The notes under the pieces: model-generated | What the model saw: the letters and a program-made list of their open reading frames with translations, nothing else | What the model was told of the DNA's origin: nothing | Databases searched by the model: none | Program-made: the position numbers and the translations under genes | Source: Variovorax sp. V93 | GTDB taxonomy: Bacteria > Pseudomonadota > Gammaproteobacteria > Burkholderiales > Burkholderiaceae_C | DNA length: 64,000 bases | NCBI RefSeq assembly: GCF_041154485.1 | Contig: NZ_AP028669.1 | Location: forward strand, 1,054,001 to 1,118,000 | Reading direction: 5' to 3' | In this document: piece by piece, positions 9,696 to 18,358 of the stretch | Numbering within the stretch: position 1 is the stretch's first letter | How the letters are laid out: every line of letters begins with the position of its first letter

Positions 9696-10934
9696 ATGGC
9701 CACGCATGCAATCAAGGTCCCGGACCTCGGCGAAGGCATTGCCGAGGTGGAGCTGGTGGCCTGGCGCGTGCAGCCCGGCGACACGGTGGCCGAGGACCAG
9801 GTGCTGGCCGACGTGATGACCGACAAGGCCACCGTCGAGATTCCCTCGCCGGTCGCGGGCCGGGTGCTCGCGCTCGGCGGCGAAGTGGGGCAGCAGCTTG
9901 CGGTGGGCGCGGAGCTGATCCGGATCGACGTGGAGGCGCAGGGTGAGGCGGTGCAGGTGCCGGCCGCACCCGCACGTGCGTCGGCGCCTGAACCTGCACC
10001 AGCCGTGGCGGCAGCAGCCGCAGCGGCATCCGCACCGGCCGCGCGCACGCCACCCTCGGTCGGCAAGCCGCTCGCCGCACCCGCGGTGCGCCACCGCGCC
10101 GCGGTGCTCGGCATCGATCTGCAGCAGATTCAGGGCAGCGCCGCCGACGGCCGCATCCTGCACGAGGATCTCGACGCCTGGCTGCTCCGCCGGCAGCGCG
10201 CGCAGGCGCCGAGCCCGCCGCGCTACGCAGAGCGCAACGACGAGGAGGCCGTGCCCGTGACCGGCGTGCGCCGCCGCATCGCGCAGCGCATGCAGGATGC
10301 GATGCGCCGCATCCCGCACTTCACCTACGTCGAGGAAGTCGACGTGACCGAGCTGGAGCTGCTGCGCGCGCGGCTCAACGAACGCTGGGGCAGCGAGCGG
10401 GCGCACCTGACGCTGCTGCCGCTGCTGGTGCGCGCCATCGTGCTGGCGGTGCCGCGCTTTCCGCAGATCAACGCCCGCTTCGACGACGAGACGGGCGTGC
10501 TCACGCGCCATGGCGCGGTGCACGTCGGCATCGCGACCCAGACCGCGGTCGGTCTCATGGTGCCGGTGCTGCGCCACGCCGAAGCACGCGATCCCTGGTC
10601 GAGCGCCACCGAGATCGCGCGGCTGGCCGAGGCCGCGCGCGCGGGCCGGGCCACGCGCGACGAACTGAGCGGCTCGACCCTCACCGTCACGAGCCTGGGC
10701 GCGCTGGGCGGCATCGCGTCCACGCCGATCATCAATGCGCCCGAGGTGGCGATCGTCGGCGTCAACCGCATCGTGCAGCGCCCGGTGATGCAGGATGGCG
10801 CGGTGGCCGCGCGGCGCATGATGAACCTGTCGTCCTCCTTCGACCACCGGGTGGTCGACGGCCAGCTGGCGGCCGAGTTCGTGCAGGCCGTGCGCGCCTC
10901 GCTCGAATGCCCGGCGCTGCTTTTTGCCGAGTAG
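9696..10934 (+). CDS. bkdB: Dihydrolipoamide acyltransferase (E2) of branched-chain 2-oxo-acid dehydrogenase
   Basis: E2 core of the complex, 412 residues. The lipoyl domain occupies about residues 1-80 with the lipoylated Lys44 in DKATVEI. An Ala/Pro-rich linker follows, then a peripheral subunit-binding domain (VRHRAAVLGIDLQQIQGS, about residues 130-165). The catalytic acyltransferase domain ends with the active-site motif HRVVDG (about residues 383-388). It starts directly after the bkdA2 stop. No E3 (lipoamide dehydrogenase) gene follows; the operon ends here and the complex must borrow an E3 encoded elsewhere. Confidence 0.95.
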   Translation: MATHAIKVPDLGEGIAEVELVAWRVQPGDTVAEDQVLADVMTDKATVEIPSPVAGRVLALGGEVGQQLAVGAELIRIDVEAQGEAVQVPAAPARASAPEPAPAVAAAAAAASAPAARTPPSVGKPLAAPAVRHRAAVLGIDLQQIQGSAADGRILHEDLDAWLLRRQRAQAPSPPRYAERNDEEAVPVTGVRRRIAQRMQDAMRRIPHFTYVEEVDVTELELLRARLNERWGSERAHLTLLPLLVRAIVLAVPRFPQINARFDDETGVLTRHGAVHVGIATQTAVGLMVPVLRHAEARDPWSSATEIARLAEAARAGRATRDELSGSTLTVTSLGALGGIASTPIINAPEVAIVGVNRIVQRPVMQDGAVAARRMMNLSSSFDHRVVDGQLAAEFVQAVRASLECPALLFAE

Positions 10935-10936
10935 CC

Positions 10937-10950
10937 GGCGCCGCGGCGCC
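10937..10950. terminator. GC palindrome between convergent genes (possible bidirectional terminator)
   Basis: GGCGCCGCGGCGCC is a perfect 14-bp palindrome filling the 16-base gap between the bkdB stop and the stop of the convergent ferredoxin gene. It can form a stem but has no T run on either side, so intrinsic termination is uncertain. Confidence 0.35.
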
Positions 10951-11307
10951 TCAGGCCTCGCCGTCCGGCGCGAGTCCCGGTCCCTGGTGGAACACGAGGT
11001 CTTCCACCACCACGCCGCCCACCAGGTGCTGCGACAGGATGCGGTCCATGTTCTCGGGCGTGACGTTGTAGTACCAGGTGCCGTCGGGCTGCACGCACAT
11101 CACCGGTCCGCCCTTGCAGGCCGCGAAGCAGCCGACGCGGCTGCGCTTGACGCGCAGCGCACCCTCGTGGAGGCCCGCGGCCTTGAACTTGTCGCCCAGG
11201 CTGTCGAACAGGTCCTGCGAGGCGCCGTTGGGGCTGCAGCGCGGTCCGGTGCAGACCAGCAGGTGGCGCTTGTAGCCGCCGATCTTCGGCTTGACCACTT
11301 CGCTCAT
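10951..11307 (-). CDS. (2Fe-2S) ferredoxin of the cobalamin operon
   Basis: A 118-residue thioredoxin-like 2Fe-2S ferredoxin. The cluster ligands are Cys19 and Cys24 (CTGPRC, CX4C) and Cys60 and Cys64 (CFAAC, CX3C). It is the last gene of the cobalamin operon; its ATG overlaps the cobJ stop (ATGA), which implies translational coupling. A redox role with CobJ or another step of corrin-ring synthesis is inferred from the coupling; Bacillus megaterium CbiH60 is a known C17-methyltransferase that carries an iron-sulphur extension, so this may be the separate-gene equivalent. Confidence 0.85.
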   Translation of the reverse strand: MSEVVKPKIGGYKRHLLVCTGPRCSPNGASQDLFDSLGDKFKAAGLHEGALRVKRSRVGCFAACKGGPVMCVQPDGTWYYNVTPENMDRILSQHLVGGVVVEDLVFHQGPGLAPDGEA

Positions 11308-12284
11308 TCCTGCGCCTCCTCGAGCGGCGCGGCCGCGGCGCTTTCTTCCTCGGCCGGTGCGGCCAGCACGGCCTCGATGTAGTCGGCGGGCAGGCGGTGC
11401 TGGACCGCCAGCGCGGCGGCGCTTGCCCCTTCGGCATGGTCGGCGCGCAGGTTGGCCATCCAGCCCAGCAGGCCGGTCGACAGCGAGCGGCCGGGCTTCT
11501 CGCCGCTGCGCGTGTTGCCGCCGTCGTCCAGGTCGTACTTGTTGGCATAGCCGCGCGGCGTGACCATGAGGCCGTGCTGCACGAAGGTGTGGCTGTTGCC
11601 GATGAGCACCGTCGTCAGCATGCCGATGTCGCACTCGCTCATGTGGGCGAGCGTGGTCAACTCGATGCGCTCGCGCCGGCGGTAGGCCGACTTGACCACC
11701 GCCACCGGCGTGTCCGGCCGCCGGTGCCGCAGGAAGAGCTGCTGCGCCTGCACGATCTGCTGCGTGCGCCGTCCGCTCTTCGGGTTGTACAGGGCCACCA
11801 CGAAGTCGGCCGCCGCCACCGCGTCGAGCCGCCGCGCGATCACGGGCCAGGGCGTGAGCAGGTCGCTCAGCGAGATCGAGCAGAAGTCGTGCGTGAGCGG
11901 CGCGCCCACCAGCGCCGCGCAGGCGTTGATGGCCGACGCGCCGGGGACCACCTCGACGGCGATGCCCGCGTCCGGCGTCCAGCCGGCCTGGAACAGCACC
12001 TCGTAGGTCGGTCCGGCCATGCCGTAGACACCGGCGTCGCCGCTGGAGATCAGCGCCACCTTCTTGCCTTCGCGGGCGCGCTCGAGCGCGTTGACGGCGC
12101 GGTCGAGTTCCTCGGTCATGCCCTTGCGGATCACCTCCTTGCCCTCGAGCAGGTCGGCCACCAGCTTGATGTAGGTGCTGTAGCCGACCACCACGTCGGC
12201 TTCGGCGATCGCGGCCAGCGCGCGGCCCGTCATGTGGTCGTGGTGGCCGGGGCCGATGCCGACCAGCGAGATCTTGCCGCTCAT
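11304..12284 (-). CDS. cobJ: Precorrin-3B / cobalt-factor III C17-methyltransferase
   Basis: CobJ/CbiH uses S-adenosylmethionine to methylate C17 and drives ring contraction in cobalamin synthesis. The tetrapyrrole methylase fold is clear: VGIGPGHHDHMTGRA at the N-terminus, SSGDAGVYGMAGP near residue 90 and VVPGASAINACAAL near residue 125. At 326 residues it is longer than usual family members (about 240-260); the extra part after about residue 250 is Ala/Glu-rich and helical. The start overlaps the cbtA stop and the stop overlaps the ferredoxin start. Cobalt may already be in the ring if the CbiX-type early insertion route operates. Confidence 0.93.
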   Translation of the reverse strand: MSGKISLVGIGPGHHDHMTGRALAAIAEADVVVGYSTYIKLVADLLEGKEVIRKGMTEELDRAVNALERAREGKKVALISSGDAGVYGMAGPTYEVLFQAGWTPDAGIAVEVVPGASAINACAALVGAPLTHDFCSISLSDLLTPWPVIARRLDAVAAADFVVALYNPKSGRRTQQIVQAQQLFLRHRRPDTPVAVVKSAYRRRERIELTTLAHMSECDIGMLTTVLIGNSHTFVQHGLMVTPRGYANKYDLDDGGNTRSGEKPGRSLSTGLLGWMANLRADHAEGASAAALAVQHRLPADYIEAVLAAPAEEESAAAAPLEEAQE

Positions 12285-13075
12285 GGATTCACCTCCAGTG
12301 CCGGCGCAGTGCGCGAAGCACCGAACGCAGCGGCCAGCGCCGGCCGCAGCCAGCGCTCGAACGCCAGGCCGCAGGCCACGCCCGTCGAGGCCCAGAAGCT
12401 CAGCGAGATCCAGGTGGTCGCCCAGATGAAGCGCGCATCGAGCATCCGCAGTGCGGCCTGTGCCTCGGCGCCGAAGCCCGCGAAAGGATCGCCCGCGGCC
12501 TGCGGCGCACCCACCACGAAGGGCAGCGCGAGCCAGGCCGCGGCCGCGGGCCAGCGCAAGGCGCTGCGCAGCCCCGCGAGCGAGATGCAGGCCAGCGCCG
12601 CGCCGGCCGCGGCCAGCACCCACCAGCCCTGGCGCGAACCCAGCCGGGCCGCATCCATGCCGGGGATCTCGGCCGGCAGCCCGAGCGAGGGCCAGAAGTG
12701 AAAGATCAGCCAGCCGGCGGCAGACACCAGCAGCGCCAGCGGCAGCGAGCGCATGCGGGCGTCGCGCCAGAGGCAGACGCCCATCGCCGCGAGCACCAGC
12801 AGCGCCATGCTGAAGGCATGCAGCATGTTGGCGACCCAGCTCCAGAAGCTGCGCTCGGCACCGTCCTGGGGCTGCCACTGCACTTCATCCGCGGCCGCGC
12901 CGTGGGCATGCGCCGCGTCATGGCCGTGGTCCGGCAGGGGCGCGGCCTTCTGCGACTCGTAGCTTTCGGCCGCCTGGATGATCGGCGTGGCCTGCCACTG
13001 CTGCACGCCGGTCTGCACGCTGCCCACCAGCACGGCCACCGCCAGTGCGCACCAGATCAATCGTTGGAAGATCAT
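12281..13075 (-). CDS. cbtA: CbtA family cobalt transporter subunit
   Basis: A 264-residue membrane protein of the CbtA family (predicted cobalt uptake, often under B12 riboswitches). The N-terminal hydrophobic segment is followed by a short His-rich periplasmic loop (DHGHDAAHAHG, about residues 49-59). About five further hydrophobic segments follow, including FSMALLVLAAMGVCLW and WWVLAAAGAALACISL. It lies between cbtB and cobJ in the cobalamin operon; its stop overlaps the cobJ start by four bases. Metal specificity is inferred from the family and from the operon. Confidence 0.9.
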   Translation of the reverse strand: MIFQRLIWCALAVAVLVGSVQTGVQQWQATPIIQAAESYESQKAAPLPDHGHDAAHAHGAAADEVQWQPQDGAERSFWSWVANMLHAFSMALLVLAAMGVCLWRDARMRSLPLALLVSAAGWLIFHFWPSLGLPAEIPGMDAARLGSRQGWWVLAAAGAALACISLAGLRSALRWPAAAAWLALPFVVGAPQAAGDPFAGFGAEAQAALRMLDARFIWATTWISLSFWASTGVACGLAFERWLRPALAAAFGASRTAPALEVNP

Positions 13076-13089
13076 GGAATGTTCCGTGC

Positions 13090-13290
13090 TCAGTGGCAGG
13101 GCTTGACCGTGACGTGGCGCACGTCGTGCGCGGCGTTGTGCGCGAGCGGGCTTTCGGCGAAGGCGACGCCATACAAGACGAACAGGCCCAGCGCCGCGGC
13201 GCCGGCCAGTTGCAGCAGCAGGCTGCGCGGCGTGCCGGCATGGGCGAAGCCGCCGGTGTGGGAAGTGGTGTGCGTGGAGGAGGTGTTCAT
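13090..13290 (-). CDS. cbtB: CbtB family cobalt transporter subunit
   Basis: A 66-residue protein with one membrane helix (LLLQLAGAAALGLFVLYGVAF) and the conserved C-terminal His-rich ending HNAAHDVRHVTVKPCH, diagnostic of CbtB. It is thought to work with CbtA in cobalt import; the terminal His/Cys cluster is a probable metal site. Start 13290 gives the usual short, His/Thr-rich N-terminus. It sits 14 bases before cbtA and 34 bases after cobE in the riboswitch-controlled operon. Confidence 0.9.
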   Translation of the reverse strand: MNTSSTHTTSHTGGFAHAGTPRSLLLQLAGAAALGLFVLYGVAFAESPLAHNAAHDVRHVTVKPCH

Positions 13291-13324
13291 TGCGGGTTCC
13301 ATTCGAGGTGAGGGTTGGGATTCA

Positions 13325-13729
13325 TCAGGACATGCGCGCGATCGAGACCGTCGCGTGGCGCCCGTCGGTGCCGCGGTGCCTGTGCTTGGGGACGACCAGC
13401 GCCGCCATCGGCAGGCCGCCGCCGGCCAGCAGCGCGGCCGCCTCGCTGACCGAAGGCGTGCCGGTGTGGCGGCGCACCGTTTCCGACGGATGCGGCACGG
13501 GCACCTCGGCCAGCTGCGCGGCGGGATAGAAGCGCAGCGCCCAACCATGGGCCGCGGCCAGCGCCAGCAGGCCGGGCTCGTCGGCCTTCAGGTCGATGCT
13601 GGCGGCCGCGGCCACCTGCGCGAGCTGCGCGCCGATGCCGGCCAGCGCCTCGTCGATCGCCTGCTGCAGCGTGTGCCGGGGCGTACCGCGGTCGCAGCCC
13701 AGGCCGATGGCGTAGCGCACGGTGCTCAT
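13325..13729 (-). CDS. cobE: CobE/CbiG C-terminal domain protein
   Basis: A 134-residue protein matching the CobE / CbiG_C domain: AIGLGCDRGTP at the N-terminus and SVSEAAALLAGG with a LVVPKHRHRGTDGRHATVSIARM ending split across its last 25 residues. In CbiG this domain is fused to the hydrolase part; here it is a separate gene whose start overlaps the cbiG stop by four bases. It is needed for opening and loss of the C20 fragment during ring contraction in CbiG-type pathways; its exact chemistry as a separate protein is unsettled. Confidence 0.85.
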   Translation of the reverse strand: MSTVRYAIGLGCDRGTPRHTLQQAIDEALAGIGAQLAQVAAAASIDLKADEPGLLALAAAHGWALRFYPAAQLAEVPVPHPSETVRRHTGTPSVSEAAALLAGGGLPMAALVVPKHRHRGTDGRHATVSIARMS

Positions 13730-14463
13730 TGCGGCGGCCGGTAGACGACGAGCCGCTCGGCCAGCGTGCGCCAGCGCTCGGCGCTCACTTCGGCCTGCGT
13801 GATCCACAGCACGGCCTTGAAGCGCGCGAGATCCACATCGTCGAAGCGCGCGAAGCGGTGGATGTTGGCGGGCAGGGGAGTCGGGCGGTTCCACCAATCA
13901 GTGCTGCCCGCTTCCTGCACCACCGCGACCGGCTCGCCGTTCACGACATGGGCCGAGACGCGCGTGATGTTGATCTTGGGCGCCTCCACCTTCCAGCCGA
14001 GTTCGCGCCCGAGGATGTCGACCGGGATGGTCTTGCCCACGTCCGACGCGGTGGTCAGCACGGGCGTGGCATCCAGCAGCGCGGCGACCTGCTCGGCCAT
14101 CGCGTTGGCGCCGCCCACGTGGCCCGAGAGCACCGGAATCACGAACTGCGCGGCGTCGTCCACCACTAGCACGCCCGGGTCTTCGTCCTTGCTCTTGAGG
14201 TGTGGCGCGATCAGGCGCACCACGGCGCCGAGCGAGACGAAGAACACGATCTGGTCGAAGTCCGCGAACAGCGCCGCGATCTCGTCGCGGAAGGCACCCG
14301 CGTAGGCGCGCACCGGGTTGGGCAGGCCGGCCATGAGCGGCGCGAACTTGTAGCCCACGCACACGCTGGCCTCGGGCAGCAGGCGGGCCAGTCCGGCCGT
14401 TTGCTGCGCGCCGTGCTTGGTGATGGCCACGAGCACCACGCGGGGTGCGGCTTCATTCGTCAT
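13726..14463 (-). CDS. cbiG: Cobalt-precorrin-5A hydrolase, N-terminal and central domains
   Basis: CbiG opens the delta-lactone of cobalt-precorrin-5A and releases acetaldehyde, an anaerobic-pathway step. This 245-residue protein has the N-terminal and central CbiG domains (VLVAITKHGAQQ at the start; FVSLGAVVRLIAPHLKSK; VLSGHVGGANAMAEQVA) but lacks the C-terminal domain, which is the next gene (cobE). It overlaps the cobI gene by 11 bases and cobE by four, so the three are tightly coupled. Presence of CbiG with CbiD and CbiX points to cobalt-first, oxygen-independent chemistry. Confidence 0.9.
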   Translation of the reverse strand: MTNEAAPRVVLVAITKHGAQQTAGLARLLPEASVCVGYKFAPLMAGLPNPVRAYAGAFRDEIAALFADFDQIVFFVSLGAVVRLIAPHLKSKDEDPGVLVVDDAAQFVIPVLSGHVGGANAMAEQVAALLDATPVLTTASDVGKTIPVDILGRELGWKVEAPKINITRVSAHVVNGEPVAVVQEAGSTDWWNRPTPLPANIHRFARFDDVDLARFKAVLWITQAEVSAERWRTLAERLVVYRPPQ

Positions 14464-15253
14464 TCGGGTTTTCGTCCTCTTCGATTTCGGTGCTGGTTTT
14501 CTTGCGGCAGCCGCGCACCAGTTCGCCGCGTTCGCGGCCGGGGTTCTTCACCAGCAGCAGCGACAGGTAGTTGACCTTGCTGCCTTTCAGGCTGGCCACG
14601 TCGTGCACGATGCGTTCGACCGGCGAGCCGGCCTTCTCGATGAAGCGGCTGTGCGCGAGCAGGCCGCGCCGCGCCAGCAGGTCGATCAGGTCGTCCAGCA
14701 GCGGCTTGACCTTCATCAGCACCAGCGTGTCGAAGTCGTCCAGCATCTTCTCGACCGCGGCAATGCCGTAGGCCGCCGGTACGATGGCTACGGTGTCGTC
14801 CTGCTCCGAGAGCGGCAGCTGCAGGCGCGCGCAGGCTGCGTTGAAGGAGGTGACACCGGGCACCACCTCGATGCGCGCGGCCGGGTCGAGTTCGCGCAGC
14901 ACGCGCGCCAGGTAGCAGAAGCTTGCGTAGGTGGAGGCATCGCCCTCGACCAGGAACAGCACGTCCTGCCCGGTCGCCAGCAGCGCCTGCACGGTCTCGG
15001 CGGCCTTCAGCCAATGGCGCGCGAGCTTCTCGGCGTCGTGCGTCATCGGGAACAGCAGCGCCTGGTGCTGCGCGGGCGCCGAAAGCCCGGCGCGCAGCGC
15101 GATGTCGAGCGCGTAGCTTTCCTTGCGCAGGCTGCGCACGGGGTAGGTCCAGACCGCGTCGGCGCGCGTCAGCAGGGACCAGGCGCGGCGCGTGATCAGG
15201 TCCGGATCGCCCGGGCCGAGCGATACGCCGTGGAGCATGCCGGGTGCCGTCAT
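14453..15253 (-). CDS. cobI: Precorrin-2 / cobalt-factor II C20-methyltransferase
   Basis: CobI/CbiL adds the C20 methyl group from S-adenosylmethionine to precorrin-2 or its cobalt form. The 266-residue protein has tetrapyrrole methylase motifs: GVSLGPGDPDLITRRA at the N-terminus, LVEGDASTYASFCYL near residue 105 and EVVPGVTSFNAACARL near 130. ATG 15253 overlaps the cobL stop (ATGA). The acidic C-terminal tail (STEIEEDENPNDE) overlaps the cbiG start. Substrate form (with or without cobalt) cannot be seen; CbiX in the same operon favours cobalt-factor II. Confidence 0.93.
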   Translation of the reverse strand: MTAPGMLHGVSLGPGDPDLITRRAWSLLTRADAVWTYPVRSLRKESYALDIALRAGLSAPAQHQALLFPMTHDAEKLARHWLKAAETVQALLATGQDVLFLVEGDASTYASFCYLARVLRELDPAARIEVVPGVTSFNAACARLQLPLSEQDDTVAIVPAAYGIAAVEKMLDDFDTLVLMKVKPLLDDLIDLLARRGLLAHSRFIEKAGSPVERIVHDVASLKGSKVNYLSLLLVKNPGRERGELVRGCRKKTSTEIEEDENPNDE

Positions 15254-16578
15254 GCCGCACCGCCCGTCAGCACGCGGACCTCCGTCCTTTGCGCACAGAC
15301 CAGCCACACCGGGTTCTCGGCCGCGAGCCGGTGCATGTGCAGGATCGGCTTGCTGCGCGAGGCCTGCAGCTGCAGCACGTCCCAGCTCGCACCCTGCGCC
15401 TTGAGCGCCTCGACCGCACCTGCGAGGTTCTCGATGGTCACGAAGTTCATCACCAGCCAGCCGCCCGGGCGCAGCCGCCGCAGCACCAGCGCGATGAGCT
15501 CGGCCAGTTCGCCGCCGGAGCCGCCGATGAAGACCGCGTCCGGATCGGCCCAGGCCGCCAGGCCCTCGGGCGCCTTGCCGTGCACCAGGCTGTGGTTGCT
15601 GATGCCCATGGCCTGCCGGTTGCGCGCGACGATGGCGCTGTCGTCCGCGTTCTTCTCGATCGCGTAGACATGGCCGCGCCAGCACAGCCGCGCCGCCTCC
15701 AGCCCGACCGAGCCGGAGCCCGCGCCGATGTCCCACACCACGCTGTCGGCGCGCAGCTGCATGCGCGCGAGCGAGACGGCGCGCACCTCGTTCTTGGTGA
15801 TCAGGCCCTTCTCGGGATGGCGCTGTTCGAAGCTCGCGTCCGGCAGGCCGAACAGCACCTGCGGCGCGCGCAGCCGGGTGCGCCAGAGCAGCACCACGTT
15901 CGGGTCGGCAAAGCGCATCTGTGCCGCCGCCGCGATGCGCATGCCGCTGACCACGCGCTCCTCGGGCTGGCAGAGGCGCTCGGCGACGGCCATCTCGAAA
16001 TCGTCGGCCAGGCCCTCGGCCACCAGCATGCGCGCGATGCGGTCGGGCGTGTTGTCGGGGCTGGTGAGCACCGCGAGGCGATCGTGCTGGCGGATGTCGC
16101 GCAGCAGCGCGTAAAGGCCGTGCGCGGGCGGCGAACCCGGCAGCCAGTCGCCCGCGTCCTTCGCATGCACCGAGGCGAACTTCATCTCCTGCCACGGCAG
16201 GCCGAGGCGCGCGCAGGCCAGCTGCAGCGTCGACACGTTCGGAATGACTTCGATCGCCTCGATGCACAGGCGCGCGGCCAGGAAGGCCGCGATGCCGTGG
16301 CACAGCGGATCGCCGGTGGCCAGCACGACCACGCGGCGTTCCTCGGCCTGCGCGGCGCGGATCCATTCGGGCACCTGCGACAGTGCGCCGGTGAGGTCGC
16401 GCTGCACCGCGCCGGGTGCGATGTGCGGCGCGAACAGCGCCAGCGTGCGTGCGGCGCCGATCACCAGCTGCGCCTGCTGCAGATGGGCCATCGCGCTGCG
16501 CCCGAGGCTCGCATCGCCATCGTCCAGCACGCCGAGGATGCGGCATTTGTGGGTCATGTTGTTGTGGTTGTCGTTCAC
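15250..16578 (-). CDS. cobL: Precorrin-6B C5,15-methyltransferase (decarboxylating), CbiE-CbiT fusion
   Basis: CobL methylates C5 and C15 and decarboxylates the acetate side chain on C12. The N-terminal CbiE methylase half (CRILGVLDDG, ATGDPLCHGIA, EVIPNVSTLQLACARL) is fused to a CbiT half of Rossmann type (VVWDIGAGSGSVGLEAARL, about residue 270, and FIGGSGGELAEL). I chose GTG 16578: it overlaps the cbiD stop (GTGA) and has GGAGG five bases upstream. An internal ATG at 16557 has no ribosome site but gives a more usual N-terminus. Length is 442 residues, near the family norm. Confidence 0.92.
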   Translation of the reverse strand: MNDNHNNMTHKCRILGVLDDGDASLGRSAMAHLQQAQLVIGAARTLALFAPHIAPGAVQRDLTGALSQVPEWIRAAQAEERRVVVLATGDPLCHGIAAFLAARLCIEAIEVIPNVSTLQLACARLGLPWQEMKFASVHAKDAGDWLPGSPPAHGLYALLRDIRQHDRLAVLTSPDNTPDRIARMLVAEGLADDFEMAVAERLCQPEERVVSGMRIAAAAQMRFADPNVVLLWRTRLRAPQVLFGLPDASFEQRHPEKGLITKNEVRAVSLARMQLRADSVVWDIGAGSGSVGLEAARLCWRGHVYAIEKNADDSAIVARNRQAMGISNHSLVHGKAPEGLAAWADPDAVFIGGSGGELAELIALVLRRLRPGGWLVMNFVTIENLAGAVEALKAQGASWDVLQLQASRSKPILHMHRLAAENPVWLVCAQRTEVRVLTGGAA

Positions 16579-17672
16579 GGGGCCTCCGCGATCTTTCGGC
16601 CTTCGAAGTCGCAGACCAGCACCTTCAGTTCGAACTGGTCGGGGTAGCGCGTGCGCAGCGTCTGGATGACGCGCTGCGCCAGCGCCGTGTGAAAGGCGGT
16701 GCCGAGCCCGAGCGCGTCCATGCGCTCGCCGGCATAGCGGGCGGTCTCGTTGCCGCGGATCGCCTCGCACACCTCGGGCGGTGCGCCGAGTCCGGCGGCC
16801 AGTTCGGCCAGCAGGCCGGTGTCGACCTCTGCCCGGCCGGCGTGGGTGATGGTCTCGCCCTGCGCGATCTTGGTGAGCTTGCCCACCATGCCGCCGATCA
16901 CCACTTTCCGGATCCCGGCCTTGACCGCGGCGCCCATCGCATAGCGCAGGAAGTCGCCCATCTGCACGAAGGCCGGCTCGGGCAGTTCCGGCATTTCGGC
17001 CATCACGAATTTCTCGGTGCGCCCGCCGGTCGTGAGCACGACCACGCCGTGGCCCAAGGTGCCCGCCACCTGCACGCCCTGCACCACGCTCGCACGGTAG
17101 GCGGCGGTGGAGTACGGCTTGACGATGCCGGTCGTGCCCAGGATCGAGATCCCGCCGAGGATGCCCAGGCGCGCGTTGAGCGTCTTTTTGGCCATCTCCT
17201 CGCCCTGCGGCACGGAGATGGCGACTTCGAGGCCGACCTCGTCGAGCAGCGCCGCGCCCACCGCGCGCACGTTGGCCTCGATGTTGCGGCGCGGCACCGG
17301 GTTGATGGCGGGGCCGCCCACGGCGAGCCCGAGGCCCGGCATGGTGACGGTGCCCACGCCGGCGCCGCCGGCCAGCACCACCTGGCCCGCGAGCTCGGGC
17401 AGTAGGCGCACGTCGGCCGTGAGATGGGCCTTGTCGGTGCAGTCGGGGTCGTCACCGGCGTCCTTGATGACCATCGCATGCGCGCTCGCGCCGTCGACGC
17501 GGCCGTCGTGCACCGCGAAGCGCACGAGGTCGCCGTTGGGCAGCAGGCACTCGACCTCGCCGGGCACCTGGCCCGTGACCAGGCCGATCACCGCCGCGCG
17601 CGCCGCCGCGGCCGAACACGCACCGGTCGTGAAACCGGTGCGGGTGCCGCGGGGCGCGCCCTTGTCCATCAT
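16575..17672 (-). CDS. cbiD: Cobalt-precorrin-5B C1-methyltransferase
   Basis: CbiD methylates C1 in the anaerobic cobalamin pathway, replacing the unrelated aerobic CobF. The 365-residue protein shows RTGFTTGACSAAAARAA at the N-terminus (the family signature), GGPAINPVPRRNIEANV, ILGTTGIVKPYS and GRTEKFV. Its ATG overlaps the cobH stop and its stop overlaps the cobL GTG. Together with CbiG and CbiX it marks the pathway as mainly oxygen-independent. Confidence 0.94.
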   Translation of the reverse strand: MMDKGAPRGTRTGFTTGACSAAAARAAVIGLVTGQVPGEVECLLPNGDLVRFAVHDGRVDGASAHAMVIKDAGDDPDCTDKAHLTADVRLLPELAGQVVLAGGAGVGTVTMPGLGLAVGGPAINPVPRRNIEANVRAVGAALLDEVGLEVAISVPQGEEMAKKTLNARLGILGGISILGTTGIVKPYSTAAYRASVVQGVQVAGTLGHGVVVLTTGGRTEKFVMAEMPELPEPAFVQMGDFLRYAMGAAVKAGIRKVVIGGMVGKLTKIAQGETITHAGRAEVDTGLLAELAAGLGAPPEVCEAIRGNETARYAGERMDALGLGTAFHTALAQRVIQTLRTRYPDQFELKVLVCDFEGRKIAEAP

Positions 17673-18358
17673 GCGGCGTGTTCGCGCGCCTCGGCCAGGC
17701 CCAGCAGCGCGTGGATCGCGGCCACCACCAGCGTGGAGCCGCCCTTGCGTCCGCGGATCACGATCCAGGGCACGTCGTTTTCGAGCGCGACCAGGTCCTT
17801 CGACTCGGCCGCCGACACGAAGCCCACCGGCATGCCGACCACCAGCGCGGGGCGCGCGCCCTCTTCGTGGATCAGCCGCACGATCTCGATCAGCGCGGTC
17901 GGTGCATTGCCGATGCCGACGATCGCGCCGTCGACCAGCCCCAGGCGATGCGCCTTGCGCATGGCCTGCACCGCGCGCGTGGTGCCTTCGGCCATCGCCT
18001 GCGAGATCACGTCCGGGTCGCTGATGAACTGGTGCGTGCCCATGCCGAAGTGGGCCAGGCGCGGGGCCGAGAGGCCGACGCAGATCATCTCGACATCGGC
18101 CAGCACGCGGCTGGCGCGCGAGCGGATGGCGGCGATGGCGGCGTCGACCGCTTCAGGATGGAAGTCGGTCAGGCCGTTGAAGTCGAAGTCGGCGTTCGCA
18201 TGGATCATGCGGCGCACCACGGGCCACTGGTCGGCGGTGTAGACATGCGATGCCACCTCGCGGTCGATCACCGCGAAGGAATCGTGCTCGATGGCACGGC
18301 CCGCCGCGGTGAGCTGCTCGGTGACGACGTTGGCCGCCGTGGAAGACGCCGGCTTCAT
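17669..18358 (-). CDS. cobH: Precorrin-8X / cobalt-precorrin-8 methylmutase
   Basis: CobH/CbiC moves a methyl group from C11 to C12 to give hydrogenobyrinic acid or cobyrinic acid. The 229-residue protein carries RMIHANADFDFN, VGIGNAPTALIEIVRL and LVVGMPVGFVSAAESKD, all typical of the family; the His in RMIHA is the catalytic residue. The start overlaps the cbiX stop and the stop overlaps the cbiD start, four bases each. Confidence 0.93.
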   Translation of the reverse strand: MKPASSTAANVVTEQLTAAGRAIEHDSFAVIDREVASHVYTADQWPVVRRMIHANADFDFNGLTDFHPEAVDAAIAAIRSRASRVLADVEMICVGLSAPRLAHFGMGTHQFISDPDVISQAMAEGTTRAVQAMRKAHRLGLVDGAIVGIGNAPTALIEIVRLIHEEGARPALVVGMPVGFVSAAESKDLVALENDVPWIVIRGRKGGSTLVVAAIHALLGLAEAREHAA

